Below, piece after piece: positions 9,112 to 16,331 of a DNA stretch of 64,000 bases. How positions within the stretch are numbered: position 1 is the first letter of the stretch; each line of letters begins with the position of its first letter. A program made the translations under genes and the position numbers. Below the pieces are notes generated by a model, which saw only the letters and a program-made list of their open reading frames with translations, was not told the DNA's origin and made no database searches. This DNA comes from Cellvibrio sp. 79 (GTDB taxonomy: Bacteria > Pseudomonadota > Gammaproteobacteria > Pseudomonadales > Cellvibrionaceae), in NCBI GenBank assembly GCA_003056245.1, contig MVDH01000006.1:1-64000 (forward strand). The letters run 5' to 3'.

Positions 9112-10222
9112 GATGCGCCTCCTTGGAATATACTTGAAAAGAACTTTCCTTCAGGGAAGTAGATGAGCCTATATATCGAATTTGATTTGCCCAGCGAAGG
9201 TTTTCCTCAAGTACCCATCCGATTTTCAACGTTTTGTTTTCGATAGTTGGTATAACTGCATTTATTAAACAGGTTTCAATTCCCTGGTTGCGGTATTCAG
9301 ATTTAACGCCAATAAAAAGTCCTCTGTATTCCTGCGGTGACCTGATCGTTTTAATGAGCTTGGGTATATACCAAACTAGCCCTTTCTTAATTTTTCGCAG
9401 CAAGTACTTATGGATATTGTAATCCGGCATAATTACTATAAATCCTATTGGATTATTTTCATCCAGTGCGAAAAAACAGTATTCAGGCTTCATATACTTC
9501 ATCATGGGCGTAAACTCAGCCTCAAGCTCATCAGAACGATAACGAATCGCTCCCCAATTTTCTGTCCATGCTGAATTATATATTTCTGTGATATGGCCAA
9601 CTTCTTGTTTAGGCATTGAGAGGTCGATAGACCTAAAACCGATCGTTTTTTTTGTCTTTGCCTGTGCAAAACGTGAAGCGGTTTCAAGGCGAGCTACTAC
9701 TGTGCTATTAATAAGCAAATCAAACTGTAATAAATTTTTACAGAACACATATCCAGATCGCTCTAATAATGCGGGATAGTATTCTTTGCTTAATGGCATT
9801 CCAAAAGTTGGCAATAGGTGTACGTTTGTATTGGCCCCTTTAGGGTCACTCATTCTTGGGGAAAAATACATTAAATGATCATTACACCCGCGCTTTTTTA
9901 ATTCACTATCTGCCTTTGATAAAATTTCCGCACTAGCCTGCTCATCGTCGATACATTCAAAATAACCAATGTAGCCGGTCTGACTGGATCTATGTTTAAA
10001 AAGAATTACCGCAGCAATCCATGTGTTTTTACTATCAAGCAGAAAAAATAGCTCGCAATAGTTTTCATTCGAATAGAATAAAAGCCCATTATAAAAAGAT
10101 TCTATCTCTGTTATATCGAATCCGGTATAGAAATCACAAGATCTGTACAGTCTATTTTTTAAGTTAAAAAATTCCTTGATGTTATCGAAGTTTATTCCGC
10201 TTTCTATTCTCATACTGATCAC
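9098..10222 (-). CDS. GNAT-type N-acyltransferase (possible ceramide-synthase-like)
   Basis: A 374-residue protein whose C-terminal half is a GNAT fold: YNSAWTENWG near residue 218, an IGFIVIMPDYN strand, GVKSEYRNQGIE (the acyl-CoA/ACP pyrophosphate loop, normally RxxGI), and a late strand with WVLEENLRW. The N-terminal half looks like a second, degenerate GNAT-like domain. The YNxAWxxNWG family includes many proteins next to amino-lipid genes. By analogy with the Caulobacter ceramide synthase, itself a GNAT-type enzyme, it could N-acylate the amino group made by the oxoamine synthase. That analogy is inference. It abuts the kinase-like gene and overlaps the next gene by 14 nt. Confidence 0.72.
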   Translation of the reverse strand: MISMRIESGINFDNIKEFFNLKNRLYRSCDFYTGFDITEIESFYNGLLFYSNENYCELFFLLDSKNTWIAAVILFKHRSSQTGYIGYFECIDDEQASAEILSKADSELKKRGCNDHLMYFSPRMSDPKGANTNVHLLPTFGMPLSKEYYPALLERSGYVFCKNLLQFDLLINSTVVARLETASRFAQAKTKKTIGFRSIDLSMPKQEVGHITEIYNSAWTENWGAIRYRSDELEAEFTPMMKYMKPEYCFFALDENNPIGFIVIMPDYNIHKYLLRKIKKGLVWYIPKLIKTIRSPQEYRGLFIGVKSEYRNQGIETCLINAVIPTIENKTLKIGWVLEENLRWANQIRYIGSSTSLKESSFQVYSKEAHHEQY

Positions 10223-10972
10223 TTAAAAAATTGAATTAATTAGAGAAATTGTCGCAATTCCAGTTACTAGCAAAAACGGGGTATCCCACGTGTGAGGTGA
10301 TTTGGCTTCTGTAAGCGTCATGAGTATTGGCAGAATCAACAAAAGAGCAATGAATTCTTTAGCTGTAAAATATGAATTAAACCAAATGACCGCCAGAATT
10401 GATGCGGCATAAACGCACAGACTCCCTTCAATAGATCTAACGAAGGTTTTCTTACTAAACAAGGCACGTACACGATATTGATGTTTACCAAATTTTATCC
10501 CAACTGGCTCAGCTAATCCGTCACCAAATGCAATCACACTCAAAGGAATAAAGAGTGCAGGCTGAATCAGTTGCGTCGGAAGCATAATTACAGCAACAAT
10601 CATAATCACGTAAGCAGTAGCAGCCTGAGTTACAAGCCAAACAAGTGTATAAGGTCTATCTTCAGGCCGATCAATTGAATAAAACGCCTGTTCTAATATC
10701 GAGAATTTCCGGCGCAGTTTGGCATTGAAAAGTGTCAACAGACATAACGTTAGTGAAGCATTCAATAGAATACTATTCAGGGAAATACTCACATCAGCAG
10801 CAATGCCACGCAGTGAGTCTATCGCTGCAGGAACAAAGAGCATGCTGAAGTGAAGTATTTTACGTGAGTAACCAACATGAAAATTCCATGCTGATACCGC
10901 TCGCCCGAGAAAAAAAGCCAAGCCAACAAAAATAGCTATCTTAACTCCACTAAATAACGCTTCGATTAACAA
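10223..10972 (-). CDS. Phytol/dolichol-kinase-like membrane protein
   Basis: A 249-residue integral membrane protein with about six or seven hydrophobic helices. The family signature is visible: FGDGLAEPVGIKFGK near residue 152, then a basic loop ending in SKKTFVRSIEGS, and TEAKSPHTWDTPF near the C-terminus. These are the GDG, KKxxxGS and ExxSPxxxDN-type motifs of CTP-dependent phytol/polyprenol kinases and related cytidylyl-transfer enzymes. It overlaps the acyl-AMP ligase gene by 7 nt. In this operon a plausible role is phosphorylating a lipid hydroxyl, for example on the amino-lipid head. The substrate is inferred only from context. Confidence 0.75.
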   Translation of the reverse strand: MLIEALFSGVKIAIFVGLAFFLGRAVSAWNFHVGYSRKILHFSMLFVPAAIDSLRGIAADVSISLNSILLNASLTLCLLTLFNAKLRRKFSILEQAFYSIDRPEDRPYTLVWLVTQAATAYVIMIVAVIMLPTQLIQPALFIPLSVIAFGDGLAEPVGIKFGKHQYRVRALFSKKTFVRSIEGSLCVYAASILAVIWFNSYFTAKEFIALLLILPILMTLTEAKSPHTWDTPFLLVTGIATISLINSIF

Positions 10973-12615
10973 ACCTGAAAATACCTATCTGGATTCAAAT
11001 TGTAATCAGAAGCGATTTTTTGCCTGGCAATCTTACCACTTGATGTTTTAGCTATTGGCAACTTTGCAACAATCATTTTGGCAATTTGCATTTCATGATT
11101 TATTAAAACTGCTTTTTTTAACGCAATGACACTCTCTATAACTTCATGGCTTAAACTGTCAGTGTGTAACAGTTGCCTTTGAGCAGTCTTGCTTTCCAAA
11201 ACAGCGACAACCTCTTCTTTGCCTTTACTAAAATCAGTCAATTGAAGAATTGCTATTGATTCAAATTCAGGGTATTCATATCTTAATTTCGATTCAATGA
11301 CTTCCGGGTAGAAACTGCGCCCCATCGTTTTTATTAAACTCTTTTTCCTACCCACCACGTACAGTCGACCTTGCCATAAAAAGCCAACATCACCTGTATA
11401 CAAAGGGTCTTCCGGACTAATATTTTTCCTGCCATCAAGCTCAAGCAATTCACGTGTTGTTGAACCTCCCTGAATAAAAATGTCACCAATGGTTCCCTCT
11501 TCACACAGGGTTCCCTCATGCCAAATGGAAACATTGGTATTATTTAGCGGTCTTCCAGCACAAGATATTTTTGCGCCCGCTGCATCAATCTCAATAATGT
11601 CCCCGGAAAATAATTTTTTTTCGTTTATTGTTACGAATGTTCTATCTTCATCAAATGCAGGAAGGCTCACTGCGACAACATTTTCCGCTAAACCATAGGA
11701 TGGCTTTAGCACCCCTTCACGAAAGCCAATTGATTTATATTTTTCTTCAAAGGCATCCAACGAATCGACATAGGCCATATCAGAGCCCACAAGAAGATAC
11801 TGTAAAGAATTAAGATTAACACCTGCTTGTAAAGCCTTGTCACTTAAACTCGACAGCAGTTTAATCGCAAAATTCGGCACGCCAGCATGTGTCCCAGCAT
11901 ATTGATCAATTTCCTTTAACCAATTAATTGGGTTTCTTACAAATGAATACGGTGTTAATAGATTAATTTGCGCACCGGAGAAGATGGCAAGCATCAGCGA
12001 CATCAATCCCATGTCGTGATACAAAGGAAGCCACGAAACAATTACACTGGATGAATTCATATTCATTCTTTCAACTATATCAATTAGATTATGTGAAAGC
12101 TGATCAGAATTAATGGTAATACCTTTGGGATGACCTGTGGTTCCGGAAGACAGCTGCGTCATGAATCGATAGGCAGCTTGACGATCATCTTGAAAAAAAT
12201 TATTAATTGGCGCCCCGGAAAGCAGCTCTGTAATATCGAGGAAATCAATGTTTTCAACACTTTTAGCTTTATACTGCGCGGCTCCAGCAACAAGCGGTCT
12301 AATACCATCAGGCAACAATCGTAAGCTTGTATTTATTTTTTCGGGGATATCACCAACAGCGGGAACCTGCACAATCGGTACGCGCATAACCAACGCAGCA
12401 ATAACAGTACAGACCACCTCTACAGAAGTATCCATTATTAATAGAATTTCATCATATTCTTTCTTTAGCACATCGAGCTTATTAGCAATACGTGCAGACA
12501 GATCAATAACCTCCGAATATGAATATTCAGCGTTGTTATTTGCAAGCCTTAAAAATCGCTTATCATCCAGCAAGGCAAACGATTTTAAAGAAGTTAGCAT
12601 ATCCTTATTAAACAT
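10966..12615 (-). CDS. Fatty acyl-AMP ligase / acyl-ACP synthetase
   Basis: This 549-residue ANL-superfamily enzyme activates a carboxylic acid as the acyl-adenylate. It shows the P-loop LSSGTTGHPKG at residues 155-165, the SWLPLYHDMGLMS motif typical of fatty acyl-AMP ligases, a VPNF acyl-pocket motif, SYGLAENVV, the TGD motif, GRKKSLIKTMGR with YPEVIE, and the C-terminal SSGKIARQK lysine. The YHDMGL and GRKK...YPxxIE combination favours long-chain fatty acids over amino acids. Its start overlaps the carrier protein gene by 8 nt, arguing that it loads that carrier. In Caulobacter ceramide synthesis an acyl-ACP synthetase has the same position in the pathway. Confidence 0.88.
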   Translation of the reverse strand: MFNKDMLTSLKSFALLDDKRFLRLANNNAEYSYSEVIDLSARIANKLDVLKKEYDEILLIMDTSVEVVCTVIAALVMRVPIVQVPAVGDIPEKINTSLRLLPDGIRPLVAGAAQYKAKSVENIDFLDITELLSGAPINNFFQDDRQAAYRFMTQLSSGTTGHPKGITINSDQLSHNLIDIVERMNMNSSSVIVSWLPLYHDMGLMSLMLAIFSGAQINLLTPYSFVRNPINWLKEIDQYAGTHAGVPNFAIKLLSSLSDKALQAGVNLNSLQYLLVGSDMAYVDSLDAFEEKYKSIGFREGVLKPSYGLAENVVAVSLPAFDEDRTFVTINEKKLFSGDIIEIDAAGAKISCAGRPLNNTNVSIWHEGTLCEEGTIGDIFIQGGSTTRELLELDGRKNISPEDPLYTGDVGFLWQGRLYVVGRKKSLIKTMGRSFYPEVIESKLRYEYPEFESIAILQLTDFSKGKEEVVAVLESKTAQRQLLHTDSLSHEVIESVIALKKAVLINHEMQIAKMIVAKLPIAKTSSGKIARQKIASDYNLNPDRYFQVC

Positions 12616-12856
12616 TTATATTCTCGATTGCAACAGAAAACATTTTAGCCAGCTGATTTACACTGGTAGTTTCGTCTATGTCTGTAAACTGATTTAAATC
12701 CAGGCTTATTTTAAATTGATTTTCTAATCGCGTAACGAATTCGATAAACATAATGGAATTGAATCCATATGCATACACAGAGTCATCGGGATTAATTCGC
12801 CCAACACCGATATGTTCTTCCAAAAGACTAACGATAGCTTCTATTTTTGTGCTCAT
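12608..12856 (-). CDS. Acyl carrier protein, atypical GFNS site
   Basis: An 82-residue acidic helical protein with the four-helix carrier layout. The phosphopantetheine serine is Ser34 in GFNSI, where most carriers have DSL; the Asp before the Ser is replaced by Asn. The start of helix 2 (IMFIEFVTRLE) fits a carrier recognition helix. It sits between the acyl-CoA dehydrogenase (9 nt) and the acyl-AMP ligase (8-nt overlap), so it is a dedicated carrier for this operon rather than the fatty-acid-synthesis ACP. It probably carries the acyl chain delivered to the oxoamine synthase or oxidised by the dehydrogenase. Confidence 0.88.
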   Translation of the reverse strand: MSTKIEAIVSLLEEHIGVGRINPDDSVYAYGFNSIMFIEFVTRLENQFKISLDLNQFTDIDETTSVNQLAKMFSVAIENINV

Positions 12857-12865
12857 AGTTGTTCC

Positions 12866-13972
12866 CTACATTGGTTTTAATGTTTTAGTTAAATCAAAAA
12901 TAAGATCCAGCATTACATCAGACGTTCCAGCAAAAATTTGAAAAACCTTGGAGTCCTTGTGAAATGAATCCAGAACTCTAATAACATCTGACTTTAGCGG
13001 AAGCGCCTGCGCAATTTCCCATACTTTTCCAATAATATCTTCAGCCCCCTTGGCCAATTTATATTTTGAAATCGATGAAACCAGGGCTTTCTCCTGATCT
13101 TCCATTGCTATATTTCTGTACGAGTTCAAATAAGAGACTCGCCCCAACAGAAGCTCTAACCATTCATTGGAAAGTGCCACCCTACTTTGCGAAACATTGG
13201 TTAGCACTTCGGAGTCAAGTGACTTTTTCAATAAAAGTATCGCCGCTTCAGCTACGATTAACGAAGCTACTCCAATAATTGATCGTTCTTTGGAAATAGC
13301 ATTAAAGATATCAATTGCACCAGAATTATGGGCAATACATAGTTCATGAGGCACAATCAAATTATCAAATCGAATACTACTAATAGGTGAATCAATCAAG
13401 CCATGTTTGGCAAGCTCAGAACGTGTAATTCCAGGCAACGATCCTGGAATGGCAAACAAGGAACAATTTGTCCATTTGTTTTTATTTTGCGCAGACTTTG
13501 CCAAAACCAAAAGGACATCGGCAAAGTGTCCGTTAGTAATGTAACGTTTCTCGCCATCTATTCTATATCCACTGGAAATTTTCTCACAATTGGTATTTAG
13601 CACATCAAACACAAAGCTCCCACCTGCCGGTTCAGTGACAGCAAAAGCAGCGACAAGCGTTCCATCCAGCATCCCATCAGAAACATTTTTTGAAGTTTGA
13701 TTGGCATGCTTGAGAAGCACCGGCAAAATGGTATTTATCATCACCATAATGCTTGCGCTCACCCCTGGTGATAATCGCGTAACCAATGCATGCATCAATG
13801 CATACAATTTTTCAGGATCAGCGCTACCGTTATTAGAATATATATCCCTGTAACAACCGGCCTCGCCCAGTGCTCGATGGACAGTCCGAACTTTATTTTC
13901 GACCCCATTTTTTTCATTGAAAATATTAGTCGCTTTAATTATTGCGCTATCCAGTTTTTTTGAATATTCCAT
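12866..13972 (-). CDS. Acyl-CoA (or acyl-ACP) dehydrogenase
   Basis: A 368-residue FAD enzyme with the standard domain order. The middle beta domain has AAFAVTEPAGGSFVFD near residue 108 (normally AMTEPxxGSD) and the substrate-side IDGEKRYITNG. The C-terminal helical domain ends in FQIFAGTSDVMLDLI, close to the usual QIxGGTxEI motif. It introduces a 2,3 double bond in acyl thioesters, passing electrons to ETF. Adjacent carrier and ligase genes suggest the substrate is an acyl-ACP, giving an unsaturated chain in the final lipid. It is shorter than usual by about 10-15 residues at the N-terminus. Confidence 0.85.
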   Translation of the reverse strand: MEYSKKLDSAIIKATNIFNEKNGVENKVRTVHRALGEAGCYRDIYSNNGSADPEKLYALMHALVTRLSPGVSASIMVMINTILPVLLKHANQTSKNVSDGMLDGTLVAAFAVTEPAGGSFVFDVLNTNCEKISSGYRIDGEKRYITNGHFADVLLVLAKSAQNKNKWTNCSLFAIPGSLPGITRSELAKHGLIDSPISSIRFDNLIVPHELCIAHNSGAIDIFNAISKERSIIGVASLIVAEAAILLLKKSLDSEVLTNVSQSRVALSNEWLELLLGRVSYLNSYRNIAMEDQEKALVSSISKYKLAKGAEDIIGKVWEIAQALPLKSDVIRVLDSFHKDSKVFQIFAGTSDVMLDLIFDLTKTLKPM

Positions 13973-13985
13973 AAATTACCAAGCC

Positions 13986-14918
13986 CTATAAATAAGAATC
14001 GGCGGTGATTTTCACCTTTCCAGTTAATTCACTTTGGGAGGGAGAGCTTAATGACGGGGTTGTTGGCCATTCATTAAAGCAAATATCACTTATCCTTTGA
14101 GATAACATTGGTAGATGAATCAAGTCGAAAATTTTCTTTAGGATCACTGCTGGAATTTTGTATATAGTAAATTTCAAACTAAATCTTGAATTCACAGCTC
14201 TTCTGATTTCAGAAACGAAACTATTCCAGCTAACATAAGACCCAAGGTTGATTATTGATACAGGTTCACAATCAAAGCAGGCATTAGTAATATCCTTGAC
14301 TAGATCATCGACAAAGATCATCGGTAAAGGCCTATCCAGTGATTTGGACAAGTAGATGTAAATTCCCCTCTGCGACAGCCGGAATAGAGGTTTTAAATTA
14401 TCATCACCAGGCCCAAAGACTGCTGGAATCCTAAGAATTGATAAACCAGTCTCGATCTGTTCATTAAAACGAGAAATTAATAATTTTTCACACGCCCGTT
14501 TTGAAATTCCATATGGACAAGCTATAGGAACTTTTAAGCCATTAAGTAACGGCTCAACAGCTTTAGCGGAACTTGCAAAAATAAATCGTGAGCCTTTACT
14601 AGCGTATTGAACAAATACTTTTGACAGCGCAGCTGTTGATTCAATGTTGAACCCTGGAGCTTCATTAAACCGACGAAGACCTACTCCAGCAAGATGAATC
14701 AAAAGACACTTATGTTTTTTTGAAAAGACTTCACCTATTGAGTCAACATCCAGGAGATCAACCTTTATGTATTTCACATTGGTAGCTTCATATAAAACTG
14801 AAGGCTTCGCAGAACTGCGCCCCAAACAAATAACAGGAAGCCCAAGCGATGCAAGCGCCTTTAAAAGATGCTGCCCAATAAATCCACTTGCGCCTGTTAA
14901 ATAGATAACTTCAAACAT
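13986..14918 (-). CDS. NAD(P)-dependent epimerase/reductase, CerR-like
   Basis: A 310-residue extended short-chain dehydrogenase. The nucleotide motif TGASGFIG is at residues 8-15, and the catalytic Tyr136 and Lys140 are in YGISK, preceded by the usual serine-rich FASSAK strand. It follows the oxoamine synthase gene with a 1-nt gap, so the two are almost certainly cotranslated. In the bacterial ceramide pathway a reductase of this family reduces the 3-keto group of the oxo-amino-lipid. The same activity here would convert the synthase product to an amino alcohol. The family also contains sugar epimerases, which the neighbourhood makes less likely. Confidence 0.82.
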   Translation of the reverse strand: MFEVIYLTGASGFIGQHLLKALASLGLPVICLGRSSAKPSVLYEATNVKYIKVDLLDVDSIGEVFSKKHKCLLIHLAGVGLRRFNEAPGFNIESTAALSKVFVQYASKGSRFIFASSAKAVEPLLNGLKVPIACPYGISKRACEKLLISRFNEQIETGLSILRIPAVFGPGDDNLKPLFRLSQRGIYIYLSKSLDRPLPMIFVDDLVKDITNACFDCEPVSIINLGSYVSWNSFVSEIRRAVNSRFSLKFTIYKIPAVILKKIFDLIHLPMLSQRISDICFNEWPTTPSLSSPSQSELTGKVKITADSYL

Positions 14919-14919
14919 A

Positions 14920-16074
14920 TTAGCGACTCATGAGACTCGCAATTTTATCTATTCCGGACAAATCAGATTGAGCAGTGATACAAAACCTGATGCGATGCCC
15001 ATTTCGGGGAACTGATGGATAAACAAACGAAGACACCAATACTCCAGACCGTATCAGCTCCGCTGTTTTGGCAGGAAGCTCCGCTTCCGCGACATCAAGG
15101 CAAAAAGGAATACCTAATGTTTGTGAATTTACAACTTTTCCAGGAATGAAACTTAATTTGGCTAAAGCTCCCCGCTGATTTTCCCATGCTTTCAATCTGC
15201 GATTATTTCCATCTACCTGTCCCAGTAGCTTAAATGCTTTTAGTGCGGCAGCCACCAAAGGGGGAGCCATGCCACGGCTACTGGTATATGCACCACAAAG
15301 ATGACGAAGATAGGCGACTTCAACTTGTGATGCTGCCAACATCCCTCCATGACTCCCCAGTGCTTTATTGAAGGTTGTTGTAATGTAATCAACCTGCCCC
15401 GTTACACCAAAAAAATCACAGACACCAAGATTATTTGGCCCGAAGACTCCAAACGAGTGACTTTCATCAACCAAAATTTTTGCGCCATATTTTTTACAAA
15501 TTGATAAAACCAAAGGAATATCCGGATAATTTCCGTTCGCGCTATTAAAACCTTCAATGCACACCAATTTATTTTTGGCATTGCTATTAGCGAGAATTAA
15601 CTCCAGCTTTGCATAATCATTGTGCGGAAATATTTTTGTTTCGGCATAGGAGGCTCTTGATGCAATGAATAAAGAATAATGATTCATCTCATCATGAATT
15701 ATCAGATCGCCTTTTGAGAAAAGAGAAGTTAGAACAGAAAGATTAGCGTGAGTGCATGTTGGAAAAAGCGATATCGACTTTGAAAAAGCCTGACTTAATT
15801 CAAACTCCAGCTCTTCATGATAAATAGTGTAACCACTAAATATCTGAGCTGCATTAGTTGTTATTCCAAAATCTTTGGCACTGGCAATGAAAGCATCAAT
15901 TACTTCAGGGTGAGATGAAAAATTAAGAAAATCACAGGAGGTATAATCGACAACAGACCCGAACTTTCGAAGTTGTTTGCTGTTTGCTGTTTGCGCCTCA
16001 ACGACATTAAAGTATGGAGATCCACCAAAACTTTCTATTTCATTTAATTTTTTCTGAAACTCTAATACACTCAT
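14920..16074 (-). CDS. PLP-dependent alpha-oxoamine synthase (serine palmitoyltransferase-like)
   Basis: A 384-residue fold-type I enzyme that condenses an amino acid with an acyl thioester, losing CO2. Visible active-site elements are His132 in NHYS (stacks on PLP), Asp203 and His206 in VDESHSFG, and the PLP lysine Lys237 in TTFNKALGSHGG. The late RNGHRIRFCITA contains the Arg that binds the amino-acid carboxylate. Start ATG at 16074 with AAGGATG upstream. No biotin or threonine-degradation genes are nearby, so BioF or Kbl roles are unlikely. With a reductase, carrier, acyl ligase and GNAT in the same operon, a serine palmitoyltransferase-like role is the best guess; CqsA-like amino-ketone synthesis is the alternative. 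Confidence 0.85.
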   Translation of the reverse strand: MSVLEFQKKLNEIESFGGSPYFNVVEAQTANSKQLRKFGSVVDYTSCDFLNFSSHPEVIDAFIASAKDFGITTNAAQIFSGYTIYHEELEFELSQAFSKSISLFPTCTHANLSVLTSLFSKGDLIIHDEMNHYSLFIASRASYAETKIFPHNDYAKLELILANSNAKNKLVCIEGFNSANGNYPDIPLVLSICKKYGAKILVDESHSFGVFGPNNLGVCDFFGVTGQVDYITTTFNKALGSHGGMLAASQVEVAYLRHLCGAYTSSRGMAPPLVAAALKAFKLLGQVDGNNRRLKAWENQRGALAKLSFIPGKVVNSQTLGIPFCLDVAEAELPAKTAELIRSGVLVSSFVYPSVPRNGHRIRFCITAQSDLSGIDKIASLMSR

Positions 16075-16331
16075 ACATCCACATCCTTTTTTTAGATAAA
16101 ACCACCCAATCCACGATCAAATAAATCGCGAACAAAGACCAAGAGCATTGGCTACAAAAAAATACTATAGGGAATTAATAGTTAAAAATGGCTTCATAAT
16201 TATTCCATTTAGACACTTGTACTCCATCACACTCCTTTTGTCGCTAATTCAGAGATGTGTTTGCGAGGTAAAACTAATTAACTTGTTGAGTATAATACTA
16301 TCAACATTGAAATATTTTTGAAATAATTTAT
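16075..16331. other. AT-rich spacer upstream of the lipid operon
   Basis: 257 nt without a credible gene. It is strongly AT-rich and separates the RND pump stop from the oxoamine synthase start. TATACT- and TATAGT-like hexamers occur on the minus strand, but none has a convincing -35 partner. I saw no clear terminator for the pump, so the operon could have its own promoter here or be read through from the pump. Confidence 0.5.

Noticed and set aside
10966-13972. Adenylation enzyme, carrier and acyl-CoA dehydrogenase together suggested prolyl-to-pyrrole (prodigiosin/tambjamine-type) chemistry
   Set aside because: The ligase has fatty-acyl-AMP-ligase motifs, not amino-acid adenylation ones, and no other pyrrole-pathway enzymes are present.
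14920-16074. Oxoamine synthase as BioF (biotin) or Kbl (threonine degradation)
   Set aside because: No biotin or threonine-degradation genes nearby, whereas reductase, carrier and acyl ligase adjoin it.
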